Shown one piece after another: positions 35,296-44,413 of a stretch of 64,000 bases of DNA. Location of the stretch: assembly GCA_963747535.1 (NCBI GenBank), contig CAVVFX010000008.1, positions 1 through 64,000 of the forward strand, read 5' to 3'. Numbering within the stretch: the stretch's first letter is position 1; the number at the start of each line of letters is the position of its first letter. The position numbers and the translations under genes are program-made. Under the pieces are notes generated by a model. The model did no database searches and was not told where the DNA came from. It worked only from the letters and a program-made list of their open reading frames with translations. Source of the stretch: CAVVFX01 sp963747535. Lineage in GTDB: Bacteria; Acidobacteriota; Terriglobia; Bryobacterales; Bryobacteraceae.

Positions 35296-36936
35296 TCAAT
35301 GTTGCGCGCGGACGATCAGCAAACCCGGCGCGGCCCCAAACGATGCCGGGCGGTCGAACTGGTAGACGCCGGGTCCCGCAATGGCCGACTGGAACTTTTC
35401 TCCGCTCCAGATATTGATCCACTCAGCGGACGCCGGACCGGGCAGCGCGTCGAGGTTCACGGCAATTTCGCGGGCATTGCCCAGGCCCGCCCTGGGTCCC
35501 TGGCGTCTCGAGGGTGCGGGGTTGGTTGAACCGGCGGCGTTGCCGCCTCCCCCGGCCCCAGTAGGACGCCGTAACGGTTGAACCAGAAACGCATATACAT
35601 TGCCGGGAATGGCGAGGCACGGCCCGCCAGCCGCCAATTCCGGCTTCGGCTCCATCAGCCAGTATGGCAGCGCAGATAAACTCTCCTGGAGAATCTGAAA
35701 ACGCGGCATCCCCGGCGGTTCGGGGTCCGGCTTGACAAGGTCCCAGGCGGTATTGGAGTAGTAATAAACAAAGTACCCCCCCGATAGGTAGACCTCGTAG
35801 GCTCCCCGGATCATATCCTGCCAGTCCTGCTTTATCGGGTAGGTGGGCAGATCTTCCACGCCGCGCTCATAATACAACTCGGAGTTTACAATCGGCCAGG
35901 GAAGTAACTGGCGGTCGAACAACAACATTTCTTTCCAGTAGTAATGCTCCTGGTCGGTGCGAAAATCGAGATTCGTATTCAGCTTTCCATCCCAGTCATA
36001 GAGGTCATTATCATGGGCGGTGGTGAGGTGGTGATACCCGTCGTTTGAGCGGATCAAATCGAGCAGGCGCTTCTCAAGCTGCTTGTCACGCTCGTTGTAG
36101 GCTTCCTTGGAAAAATCCCAGACCACGTTGGGATAGGCCTGGTAACGCGCCGTCACGTAGCGGAAATATCGTTCTTCGTCCTTGCTGCCGGGCGCCGGCC
36201 AGTTGACCATCTTGTTGTACACCTTGAACATGATGTTGGCCACAATCCCCTTGTCGAGCAGCGCGTTCATCATCCCGTCATAGATATCGAAAAAAGCGGT
36301 ATTCAGGCGAGTATGGTCCGGACGGTCATTGGTCCCGCCAAACACGTACATATCGGGCGGCCCGAAATCCCACTCATTCTGCCGGCCCTTCGACCAACTC
36401 GTATCATGCGCGTATACGTTGACCAGCAGATGGTTGAAGCCGCGCGCGGCGACCTGCTCGATCAGATGGTGCATGAGCTTGCGTTCAGGATCCTTCATGT
36501 CGGCGCCCCAAAGCCAGTCAGCTTCGTAGCCCATCAGGAAGTACCGGCTGCCGTCTTCATACACAAAGTGATGCCGGTTTACCGGATCGACCAGCAAGCC
36601 GCCGTGGATCGCGGCATTGGAATTCTTCATGCATTGGATGTCGGTTTCCACATGCGCGTTGAGAGCGGAGAGCGGAGAGACGGTGGTCATTGACCAACGG
36701 CCGACGACCGTTGGCGAGAAACGAATCGTCCAGGCGTCTCCACCGGCGAAAAAGCCCGGGACTGTAATGCGTGTTCCATCAGGACCGGTGAATTCGCCCC
36801 GGAGGTAGACATCGAAGGGGCTCCCGACTCCTTGCGCGTGCAAGGTGAAGTCGTGCGGATGATACTGCTCAACTGTCACGCCGGACAGCATGCGCGTCAT
36901 GATTGCCGCCACGAAGCACAATTTGGTAGCTTTCAC
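35296..36936 (-). CDS. DUF5060-domain glycoside hydrolase-like protein
   Basis: 546 residues, GTG start at 36936 with gggagga 5 bp away. A hydrophobic leader (KLCFVAAIMTRMLSGV) suggests export. Residues ~22-95 form a DUF5060 beta-sandwich (VYLRGEFTGPDGTRITVPGF, then WTIRFSPTVVGRWSM). The remainder is a TIM-barrel-like region (RYFLMGYEADWLWGADM, GFNHLLVNVYAHDTSW, NVVWDFSKEAYNERD, PIVNSELYYERG) with acidic residues where GH-A clan enzymes have acid/base and nucleophile. The exact glycosidic bond is not predictable. Near the C-terminus a Gly/Ala/Pro-rich stretch (TGAGGGGNAAGSTNPAPSRR) interrupts the last beta domain. Confidence 0.75.
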   Translation of the reverse strand: MKATKLCFVAAIMTRMLSGVTVEQYHPHDFTLHAQGVGSPFDVYLRGEFTGPDGTRITVPGFFAGGDAWTIRFSPTVVGRWSMTTVSPLSALNAHVETDIQCMKNSNAAIHGGLLVDPVNRHHFVYEDGSRYFLMGYEADWLWGADMKDPERKLMHHLIEQVAARGFNHLLVNVYAHDTSWSKGRQNEWDFGPPDMYVFGGTNDRPDHTRLNTAFFDIYDGMMNALLDKGIVANIMFKVYNKMVNWPAPGSKDEERYFRYVTARYQAYPNVVWDFSKEAYNERDKQLEKRLLDLIRSNDGYHHLTTAHDNDLYDWDGKLNTNLDFRTDQEHYYWKEMLLFDRQLLPWPIVNSELYYERGVEDLPTYPIKQDWQDMIRGAYEVYLSGGYFVYYYSNTAWDLVKPDPEPPGMPRFQILQESLSALPYWLMEPKPELAAGGPCLAIPGNVYAFLVQPLRRPTGAGGGGNAAGSTNPAPSRRQGPRAGLGNAREIAVNLDALPGPASAEWINIWSGEKFQSAIAGPGVYQFDRPASFGAAPGLLIVRAQH

Positions 36937-37113
36937 ATCTATCCTCCCGATTCCTTGCGGGCTCTACCGGAGCGCATCTATGGAATCGCATCTTGCTCGA
37001 CAAATACAATATACGTACATGGACGTCCGACGAACCCCTGGCCACGTCCTTCCGATCTTCCAGACTGGGTCATTCGTGAGGGGTACGATACATGGGACGA
37101 TCCACTGGTCAGC

Positions 37114-38787
37114 CTAGCTGCAGTCGAATTCGACGGTGTGATCGAACGGCGTAAAACCTGTCAGGTACACGCCAGGGCCGGGTTGCTTCGGCAAAGCGCC
37201 GCGAATTTCTACGTATCTGTGCTGGTGCATTGCGGGACCGAACCGAATTTGCCGGTCTCCCACGCGATAGGTTGCGAATCCGCTCGTAAGGAAAGATACT
37301 CCGTTGGCCGCGGGCTCACATCCGGCAAGGTCCCCTCCGTCGCGCAGGTGAATTTCGAGCGCGCCGGGTACGCCGGCCGTGCCGTCCGAACGCACGCGAA
37401 CTTTGAACCCCGTGCGCGTCTCCGAGATCTCGCAACGTTGGTGAAGGTGGCAGACCTGACTGGTGGGACGCTGTGCGCGCAACGCGCTCCAATTCTCGGG
37501 TGTGACCTTCTGAGGAGGGTCAAGCGGCTGGTAATAAGGCGCCGCGAGGTGCTGCTCGAGCAGCCAGGTTCCTCCGGTTTTCGAATAGCTTGCCGAAATG
37601 AACTGGCCTTTTCCGAAAAATGCCGTGGCGAATCGGACAGCCTCAATGATTGAGCTGCCATTCCGCAGCGAGAAGAAGGCGGCGTCATGGTTCAGAATGG
37701 TTGCACTGATGTCACCACGGCGGTAGCGCACCACGCCCACGGATGGCATTTCCCTTTCGAAATCCGAGGGGGGCTGCGCTACGGCAGGCAGCGGGCCGCT
37801 GATTTCCGGATACTCCATTAAATCGGAAAGGCTTGCGTACGTCGGCGTGAGGTGATTGGCTATTGCGAGAAACTGTCCCTGCTGATCCTTCGCGGCGAAA
37901 TAACGAAGCGGGAACCAGTACCGGTTCATGCCGGCAATCTGCGCGCGGTCCTGTCGATGAGAAATCTCGGTGACCACCTCATAGTTGGGATGAAGCAGAT
38001 ACATCATCGACTGGAGATTCTTGCGAACGGGATCGAGAAGCTGCGGGCGGCCCAGCTTCACGGCCATCACCACCAAAGCGCGGTCCACAACGGCGTTGTA
38101 CACGGAGGTCGACCGCTCGGTATACTGGCCGTCGGCATCGATATCGATTCCTTCGGCGAGCCATTGATCGATTCGCCGCACATAGCGTGGGTCGGGGAAG
38201 ATCTCATTGATTTGCGCCAGAGCGGAGGAAACGACCCAGCGATGATTCGGCGTATGGATCCCGCCCACCGTCAGCAGCCCGGCGCTTTTCTTGAGAAACG
38301 GCGCAAGAATCGCGACGAGATCCCGCCCGTGACTGCGCTCGGCCAGGCAAGCCGCCGCGCAGACGGGATGCACTACGAAGGCGGTGTCGGGCGTGGAATC
38401 GAAATTCGTTTCCAGCAGATCGATGCTGCCATCGGGATGCTGGACGCGTTCCAGGAAGTTCGCCGCGAGACGGATGCGCTCGACGAGCAGTGCATTCCCG
38501 TGAAAACGCGACAAGGGCTGAAGATACGCGGCCATGTAATTTTGAACCGCGCCGCCTGCGGCGCCGGCGGTGAACAAACCGACCGGAGTCGCAAAGCCCC
38601 CGTAGCCGGGACTCGCATTGTCGACGTTCTGCGCGGCCAGGGCCGACTCAACGTGTTTGTCGTGCTCGGACACAATCGCGTCAAGACCGGGTGTGTTTTG
38701 CGGGACTGGCGCGGCTGCTCCGGCCGCGGCGGATAGCAAACCGAGCAACTCACGCCGGTTAAGCGGACTCATAGTGGGAGAGCGCAT
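37114..38787 (-). CDS. Tat-exported alpha/alpha-toroid carbohydrate-active protein
   Basis: 557 residues. The N-terminus MSPLNRRELLGLLSAAAGAA is a twin-arginine signal. The middle (~90-330) has regular helical pairs (LLVERIRLAANFLERVQ, HPDGSIDLLE, TPNHRWVVSSALAQI, YTERSTSVYNAVVDRALVV), the look of an (alpha/alpha) toroid as in heparinase II/III-type lyases and GH88/105. The C-terminal third is beta-rich (DISATILNHDAAFFSLRNGS, then GVYLTGFTPFDHTVEF). The ATG at 38787 shares its A with the TonB-receptor stop (TAATG), so translation is coupled. It is probably a periplasmic lyase or hydrolase acting on the receptor's substrate. Confidence 0.7.
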   Translation of the reverse strand: MRSPTMSPLNRRELLGLLSAAAGAAAPVPQNTPGLDAIVSEHDKHVESALAAQNVDNASPGYGGFATPVGLFTAGAAGGAVQNYMAAYLQPLSRFHGNALLVERIRLAANFLERVQHPDGSIDLLETNFDSTPDTAFVVHPVCAAACLAERSHGRDLVAILAPFLKKSAGLLTVGGIHTPNHRWVVSSALAQINEIFPDPRYVRRIDQWLAEGIDIDADGQYTERSTSVYNAVVDRALVVMAVKLGRPQLLDPVRKNLQSMMYLLHPNYEVVTEISHRQDRAQIAGMNRYWFPLRYFAAKDQQGQFLAIANHLTPTYASLSDLMEYPEISGPLPAVAQPPSDFEREMPSVGVVRYRRGDISATILNHDAAFFSLRNGSSIIEAVRFATAFFGKGQFISASYSKTGGTWLLEQHLAAPYYQPLDPPQKVTPENWSALRAQRPTSQVCHLHQRCEISETRTGFKVRVRSDGTAGVPGALEIHLRDGGDLAGCEPAANGVSFLTSGFATYRVGDRQIRFGPAMHQHRYVEIRGALPKQPGPGVYLTGFTPFDHTVEFDCS

Positions 38788-41700
38788 TAAAAATCGAGCC
38801 TCAAAGCCATTTGTCCCTGTCTTGGCGTGTTGCCCTGGGAACTGATCACGCCGAAATTGGACGCACTGATGTTGGATGCCGGCGATCCGAATACCACTCG
38901 ATTGAAAACGTTAAAGAACTCCACCCGGTAAGTTAAGGAGAATCTTTCGGTGAGCGCAATCTTCTTGAGCAGTCCAAAGCTTTCGTTCAAAAAGTCCGGG
39001 TTTCGCAAGCTGGTGTAGGACCGAGCCGCGGTACCGAACGTGTACGGAGCCGGAACGGCGAACGCCGCCAGGTTGATGTAACGATTGGTAGCCGGATTGT
39101 TCGGGTCGAAATTCGATAGATTGTTCTCCAACGGGACTCCCGAGACGACATTCGGGCGCTGCGCTTCATTGAAGATCGGCAGGCTGTTGGTCGCACTGAG
39201 CACGATGGGAGTTCCGACCGAATATTGCTGAATGCCGGTGAACACCCAGCCACCGACAACCTTCCCTATGACTGTCGAATGGGCCAGAAATCGCTTGCCG
39301 GGACCAAAGGGCAATTCGTATACATAACTCAGCGCAAAGGCCTGTGGAACGTCGTCCTGGTTAATCGCTTTATCATTCTTGCGATTATAGAAATTCTCAC
39401 CCGCCGGCCCACCACCCGCGGCAATTTCGCCGTCCGTGAGGCTCTTCGCCCAGGTGTACGCCGCAATTACCGTGAGTCCGTGAGAGAGGCGCTTCTGCGC
39501 TTTCAATTGCAGTGCGTTGTAAGTCGAATTGCCGTTTGGATTGGCCAGATCCTGAATGTTCAAATATTGCGGATAAGGACGTAGAGCCTGCGCGACGGTT
39601 CCCGTGAATCCGGCATAGGGAATCGGAATGCCGGCCGCCTGCGCTTGAGGCGAAGTAACGGATTGCGTGAGCAATGACCCGAGGTTTAAATAAGACGAAT
39701 TTACCTGATTCAAATTGATCAGGTCCGTGCCCAGCCTGGTCCCCTTCACGCCCACGTATGCCGCATCCAGTAGAATGTTCCCCGGCAGCTCGCGCTGCAC
39801 ATTGAAGTTCCAGTTCTGGAAGTAAGGCGGCCGTCCGTCGCCCGGGTACATCGTTAGCACATTCGACCCGTTCGCCACCGTGGGACTTACCTGCGGCGGC
39901 GCCGCGAAATTCGTCGGGAAGCCGCTCGTCCAATTGAACGCGGGTGTAAAGCCCGCATTGGTCGAGGCGTATCCCGGGGAGGCGCTGAAGCCATAATTGT
40001 AGTTCTGCGACTCGCGCAAGTCCGTATCTGCATTGCCCGGGGCAAAATAGATTCCGTAACCGGCGTGGAGCACGGTTTTATCCGTGATCGCGTAGGCCAA
40101 TCCGATACGCGGTCCGAAGTTTTTATAATCCGTGTTGGCGAAGCTCTGCAAACCGCTGCGGCCGGGACCGGTGCCGAGAAATTCGATGGCGCCCGGAAGA
40201 TTTCCTGCGCCCGGATTGGGGATGGTTGCCGAGAAGGCCGACAGGTTGTCGTGAGCCTCATATCGCGGCGTGTAGATCTCGTAGCGCAAGCCGTAGTTGA
40301 GGGTCAGCTTGCGCGTGACCTTCCAATCGTCCTGAGCATAGAAGGACAGATACCGATAGCGGTTGCTGGGAACGTAAGCCAGAACGTTGCGGCTGGCGGA
40401 ATCGACTGCGCCGAGCAAGAAGCTCGCAAAAGAATTGCCGGTCACGCCGGAACCACCCGGCAGCCCCGTCTCGAGCGAGCTGAAGTTGAATGTTCCCTCG
40501 CCGTTGAAGAAGTCGGCTCCATTGGTCATCAGCCAGCGGTAGTCCACGCCGAACTTGAGATTATGGCTGCCTTTGACCCAAATGAAGGAATCGGTCGCCT
40601 GATATACCTGATTGACTTGCTCGCCGACGTTTTTGCCGCCATTGGTATTGTCGAAGGTGTAGTAACCGTCTGAAAAGGTGACAACCGGAAAGGAATTTCC
40701 GTAACCTGTGTTCACTCCCGTCAGGCCGAGTTGCTGCGGCCAATTCTGGTTCGAACTGAGCGAATACCAGTATTGTCCTTCGCGTGTATATCCCAGACCG
40801 ATGTGGTTCACCTTGGTCGGCGAAATAATGAAATCGTGGTTGATGCGCAGCCAATACGAATTGTAGGCGCTCACCCAGCCCGACGTAAGCGCGCCAGGCA
40901 ATTCAGCCGGGTTGGTGGTGGGATAGCGGCCCTCGTAGTAAAACACGCTCAGCCGGTTGCTGTCGGAGAAATTATGATCGAATTTCAAATCCCCCTGATC
41001 GCGGTTGACCGAAGTCAATCCGATCGCCAGAAAATTGCCCAGCAGCGCCGAATTCGTGGGTGTCGGCAGAAGCGGCAGGATGTTTTTGGAGACCGGGCTG
41101 AATTCGCTTTGAGGAATCTGGTTGTTCGGGAACGGAGTACGGGTATTCACCCCGTTGACGACTGCATTTGTCGAAGGATCGTAAATCACCACGGACTTTC
41201 CCGCCGAGTTGGTGAGACTGGAAAAATCTCCCGTTCGGAAGGCCACCGGCGGCACGCTGATCAGCGTGTTTGACGAGCTCTGACGATAGCGGAAGCCGCT
41301 ATATACCAGGTGGAAAAACGTGCGGTTCTTACCATTGTAAATCTTCGGAATCCGCAGAGGGCCGCCAAACACCGCACCAAACTCGTTCTGCCGGTTCACC
41401 GGCGCGATCGTCGAAAAAAAACCTCGCGCATCAAACACGTTGTTTCGCAGATAATCGAACGCGGAGCCGTGATACTCATTGGTCCCGGATTTTGTGGAGA
41501 AGACTTCGAAGCCGCCACCGGTACGGCCATACTCGGCGTTGAAATTCGAACCCAGAAGCTGGAATTCGGAGACCGCTTCCACCGACGGGTAGGTGAACAG
41601 GAGCCCGCCGCTTTCCGGGCTCGTGGTGCCGATCCCATCGAACAGAACTTCTTTGGATCTCGATTGCGATCCTTCTATCTGAGTGTTGGCGGTAGTACCC

Positions 41701-42218
41701 GTCACTCCAGGTGTCAGAAAGACAAACTGTTCGGGGTTGCGCATGTTGCCCGATACCGAAAGAGGCAAATCCTGGACCATTTGCTGCGAGACAGTCGTCG
41801 CATTTTCCGAAGTCGTCGTTTCGACGTTTGCCGCAGTTCCCTCGACGTTGACACTTTGGGTAACTTCACCGACCTCGAGAGAAAGATTGAGCGTCAGCGT
41901 TTGCGATACCAGCAGCTCAACGTCAGGAATTGCTGCCGTTTTGAATCCTTGCCTTTCCACGGTAACCCGGTAGTGGCCCTCCGGTAATTCTGGAATCGCG
42001 TAGTTGCCGAGGTCATTGGTCGTGGAAGTGTACGGAACCAGTGTGGATTGATTCACTGCCTTTACGCTGGCCCCTGGCACCGCCGCCTTGCTCGAATCGG
42101 TAATGGTTCCTGAGATCGTCGAGCGGTTGGACTGGGCTACAAGGCATGGCGCCAGCCACAAGACCATAGCGCTTAACGATATCTTCCAACAGAAACCGGT
42201 TGTGCGAGTTTCTATCAT
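38787..42218 (-). CDS. Oar-like TonB-dependent outer membrane receptor
   Basis: 1143 residues from the ATG at 42218 (MIETRTTGFCWKISLSAMVL), preceded by gagagg. Signal peptide cleaved near VAQ-SN; Ig-like carboxypeptidase-regulatory domain (STISGTITDSSKAAVPGA); plug domain (MVQDLPLSVSGNMRNPEQFV, then GRTGGGFEVFSTKSGTNEYH); beta-barrel ending MALRLDF with a terminal Phe. It is the first gene of the minus-strand carbohydrate operon that continues through the toroid protein, the DUF5060 glycosidase and the dehydrogenase. The TAATG junction with the next gene supports co-translation. The substrate is probably an oligosaccharide. Confidence 0.88.
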   Translation of the reverse strand: MIETRTTGFCWKISLSAMVLWLAPCLVAQSNRSTISGTITDSSKAAVPGASVKAVNQSTLVPYTSTTNDLGNYAIPELPEGHYRVTVERQGFKTAAIPDVELLVSQTLTLNLSLEVGEVTQSVNVEGTAANVETTTSENATTVSQQMVQDLPLSVSGNMRNPEQFVFLTPGVTGTTANTQIEGSQSRSKEVLFDGIGTTSPESGGLLFTYPSVEAVSEFQLLGSNFNAEYGRTGGGFEVFSTKSGTNEYHGSAFDYLRNNVFDARGFFSTIAPVNRQNEFGAVFGGPLRIPKIYNGKNRTFFHLVYSGFRYRQSSSNTLISVPPVAFRTGDFSSLTNSAGKSVVIYDPSTNAVVNGVNTRTPFPNNQIPQSEFSPVSKNILPLLPTPTNSALLGNFLAIGLTSVNRDQGDLKFDHNFSDSNRLSVFYYEGRYPTTNPAELPGALTSGWVSAYNSYWLRINHDFIISPTKVNHIGLGYTREGQYWYSLSSNQNWPQQLGLTGVNTGYGNSFPVVTFSDGYYTFDNTNGGKNVGEQVNQVYQATDSFIWVKGSHNLKFGVDYRWLMTNGADFFNGEGTFNFSSLETGLPGGSGVTGNSFASFLLGAVDSASRNVLAYVPSNRYRYLSFYAQDDWKVTRKLTLNYGLRYEIYTPRYEAHDNLSAFSATIPNPGAGNLPGAIEFLGTGPGRSGLQSFANTDYKNFGPRIGLAYAITDKTVLHAGYGIYFAPGNADTDLRESQNYNYGFSASPGYASTNAGFTPAFNWTSGFPTNFAAPPQVSPTVANGSNVLTMYPGDGRPPYFQNWNFNVQRELPGNILLDAAYVGVKGTRLGTDLINLNQVNSSYLNLGSLLTQSVTSPQAQAAGIPIPYAGFTGTVAQALRPYPQYLNIQDLANPNGNSTYNALQLKAQKRLSHGLTVIAAYTWAKSLTDGEIAAGGGPAGENFYNRKNDKAINQDDVPQAFALSYVYELPFGPGKRFLAHSTVIGKVVGGWVFTGIQQYSVGTPIVLSATNSLPIFNEAQRPNVVSGVPLENNLSNFDPNNPATNRYINLAAFAVPAPYTFGTAARSYTSLRNPDFLNESFGLLKKIALTERFSLTYRVEFFNVFNRVVFGSPASNISASNFGVISSQGNTPRQGQMALRLDF

Positions 42219-42400
42219 CGTGGGCCTCTCTCGATAAGAGCCGCAATTCGCTTGGCGGCCCATTTTTTTTTGCGCCGGTAAGCCTCGATAGTCGATACCA
42301 GCACGGTTGTGGATCCTGGACTGTCTGCCGAGCCGTTAGAATCGGCTCTGAGCCGTTCCGAGCCCATAAAAAAGTACACCCTTTGCGCCGATCATGATAT

Positions 42401-42427
42401 CAAAGGTTCGGCCTTTGCGGGTTTTTT
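42401..42427 (+). terminator. Orphan intrinsic terminator
   Basis: caaagg-ttcgg-cctttg followed by cggg and six T on the plus strand. No plus-strand gene ends nearby; the flanking receptor gene runs the other way. It could end an undetected small RNA starting after 42264, or be left over from a lost gene. Confidence 0.55.
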
Positions 42428-42884
42428 CGGCTTGGCGCAGAAAACTGACAACGCGCCCATTTGAAGCGTGTCGTCCCAGCAATTTAGCTGAGGTTCAACA
42501 ATGTCGTGGTGGCAGTTGAACGTTTGCCATCGATGGCTGGACTCGCACGTCCTAAGCTGACGGTAAATTCGCGTGCCTTTATCGGTCGTCCGCCTAAAGA
42601 ACGATAGCATCTTGTTTTATGGCAGGACTCATTTCACTTGACTACTATGCATGAAAGGGAATTTGGCTGCACTCCGCAGTAAGATTGACTAAAACATGCT
42701 CTTCGATGGCCCCCGGTGGACATGTGTTCGCCACTGTACAGCGCATCCACTACGGCCATGGTATTGCGGGGTCGAAGAATTGCCGGATCGAGGTCTATGA
42801 TCTGGCATCCGGCAGCATCAAGAAGTGTGGTCTAATCGTTCAACAAGCGAATTCGGCATTACGCAAGGAGAATTTTTCGACAAC
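42428..42884. other. Intergenic region upstream of exported RidA-like gene
   Basis: About 450 bp without a convincing gene; short open frames here lack family features and ribosome sites. aaggag at 42864-42869 is likely the ribosome site region of the next gene, though its spacing to the ATG is long. Confidence 0.4.
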
Positions 42885-43349
42885 ATGAGATCAAATATGA
42901 AAAACCACTATTCGCAGACAATCCAGTGGCGTCTCTGGTCGGTGGGCTTGCTGGCGTTTTGCACTTTAGGTAGCGCTCTTTCTCAAAACAAAGCCATCGA
43001 CTTTAAGAAGGGCATGCCCTTTAGCGATGGATACGTGGCGGGCAATACGCTCTATGTTGCAGGTCAGCAAGGGCCTGACTCGCAAGGCAAAGTGACGGGG
43101 ACCGATATCACCCTGCAAACTACCAATGCAATTGCCGCAATCGAGAAAGTGGTCAAGAAAGCGGGCTTCCAAATGACGGACATAACATCCGTGACCGTTT
43201 ATGTCACAGACTTGAACGATGTTCCGAAGATGAACGATGTCTACAAGAAACTCATGCCCGATCCGAAACCAGCGCGGGCTACCGTGCAAGTTGCGGGCTT
43301 GATCGGTGGCGCCAAGATCGAAATTTCGGCCATTGCCGTAAAGCGGTAG
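42885..43349 (+). CDS. Exported RidA-family protein
   Basis: 154 residues from the ATG at 42885 (MRSNMKNHYSQ); the ATG at 42897 is an alternative. A signal peptide (WRLWSVGLLAFCTLGSALS) precedes a complete Rid domain: FSDGYVAGNTLYVAGQQGPD, then NAIAAIEKVVKKAGF, TSVTVYVTDLND, and the key arginine in KPARATVQVAGL. Rid proteins are normally cytosolic, so export points to a different or scavenging role. Unlike the trxB-linked copy, it is a single-gene unit. Confidence 0.82.
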   Translation: MRSNMKNHYSQTIQWRLWSVGLLAFCTLGSALSQNKAIDFKKGMPFSDGYVAGNTLYVAGQQGPDSQGKVTGTDITLQTTNAIAAIEKVVKKAGFQMTDITSVTVYVTDLNDVPKMNDVYKKLMPDPKPARATVQVAGLIGGAKIEISAIAVKR

Positions 43350-43636
43350 CCCTAACCTGTGCTCGCGGTGCCGCGCGGTTTGTAGTGAGCTTGGCTTTCC
43401 TCGACAGACATCCGCGGGCGGAATGTGGCAATTGGTAATGCGTGCTTCAACGTGTCTCGCGCCTGCCCGGAGCGCAATTTCGTGCCACCATGTGCTCCAG
43501 ACGCCTTGCCCGGTGAGGCCCTCTTGCGACCGCACCCGGACACAAAAGCCCATGGCCCTTCCAGGTGGTCCTTCACGTCCCGCGGTTGCGTACGAGCCTC
43601 CCCTGATCCCGCCGAGATAATATAGCGGAGTAAAGT

Positions 43637-44293
43637 GTGCCGCGCAGGACTTTTTCTACGACCTCATTCCCCGGACTCAGCACGCTGCAATTCGGGACAC
43701 TTCTTCTGTTGTCAGCGGCGCCGTTGCGGGCTGCGTTTTGCTCCCCGGCCTCATCACCATCCGAGGCCCGGCACGATTTTCAATTCTTCGCCGGCTATTC
43801 GCCCCTCTCCACGACGCTGATTGGCACCACAACGAATCGCCGTTTTTCCATAGCCGGATTCGGCTACAGCTACAAGTGCTGGGTCTGGCCTGGCACATCG
43901 ATTTCTTATTCCGGTGAACTGATGCCGGCGGCCATTCTATTGCAACCGGGACAATACCTTACGCAATTTGTGCCCGCTCACGCGGTGTACGGATTCGCGG
44001 TGACTCCCCTCGGGTTCACTGCAGACTTTGGCCGGCGACACAAAGTGTATCCCTTCCTTCAAACCAACGAAGGTATTGTTGCCTCCAGCGAGCCCGTACC
44101 TATCAACGTTACGGGTGCAACAGGGCTGAATTTTCTTATCGATGTGGGCGGCGGAGTTCGCATCAAAACGGGACGGCGAAAAGCGATCAGCCTGGGCTAC
44201 AAATTTCTCCACATCTCCAACGGCTTCACTAGCGCGGTCAATCCAGGGATAGACAACAACATCTTCTACGTCGGATTCTCAATTTTGAAATAA
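43637..44293 (+). CDS. PagL-like lipid A deacylase / outer membrane beta-barrel
   Basis: 218 residues, GTG start. Hydrophobic leader (FGTLLLLSAAPLRAAF) followed by alternating beta-strands. The end, SLGYKFLHISNGFTSAVN, then PGIDNNIFYVGFSILK, matches acyloxyacyl hydrolase PagL, including the catalytic H-x-S-N. The third catalytic position, a glutamate 12 residues after the serine in PagL, is an aspartate here (PGIDNN). It would remove the 3-O acyl chain of lipid A in the outer membrane. Activity with Asp is uncertain. No neighbouring lipid A genes. Confidence 0.65.
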   Translation: MPRRTFSTTSFPGLSTLQFGTLLLLSAAPLRAAFCSPASSPSEARHDFQFFAGYSPLSTTLIGTTTNRRFSIAGFGYSYKCWVWPGTSISYSGELMPAAILLQPGQYLTQFVPAHAVYGFAVTPLGFTADFGRRHKVYPFLQTNEGIVASSEPVPINVTGATGLNFLIDVGGGVRIKTGRRKAISLGYKFLHISNGFTSAVNPGIDNNIFYVGFSILK

Positions 44294-44375
44294 CCAGCGC
44301 TATCGATTCGCGATCCAGGGCTCAGACCCTCCTGGATACCGATGGCCAGCCATTTCCTACGGTCCCTGCTCTCTT

Positions 44376-44403
44376 GCAGTTCGCCATATGCAGTTCGCCA
44401 TAT
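44376..44403 (+). repeat. Perfect 14-bp tandem duplication at a promoter
   Basis: gcagttcgccatat occurs twice head to tail (44376-44389 and 44390-44403). The second copy's end completes a consensus tataat at 44401-44406 directly before the next gene. A recent slippage event may have built or moved this promoter. Confidence 0.8.
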
Positions 44404-44406
44404 AAT
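44401..44406 (+). promoter_or_regulatory. Consensus -10 element just upstream of a start codon
   Basis: tataat overlaps a potential ATG at 44405, so that ATG cannot normally be transcribed from it. The next in-frame ATG at 44414 lies exactly at the expected +1, suggesting a leaderless mRNA. No good -35 at the usual spacing. Confidence 0.5.
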
Positions 44407-44413
44407 GAGGTCC

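Noticed and set aside
34125..35417. 430-residue plus-strand open frame
   Set aside because: Antisense of the dehydrogenase, whose conserved motifs are intact.
42392..42610. Minus-strand 72-residue open frame
   Set aside because: Overlaps the orphan terminator, no start support or recognised family.
42685..42888. Plus-strand 67-residue open frame before the exported RidA gene
   Set aside because: No ribosome site, family match or coding-like composition; overlaps the start region of the real gene.
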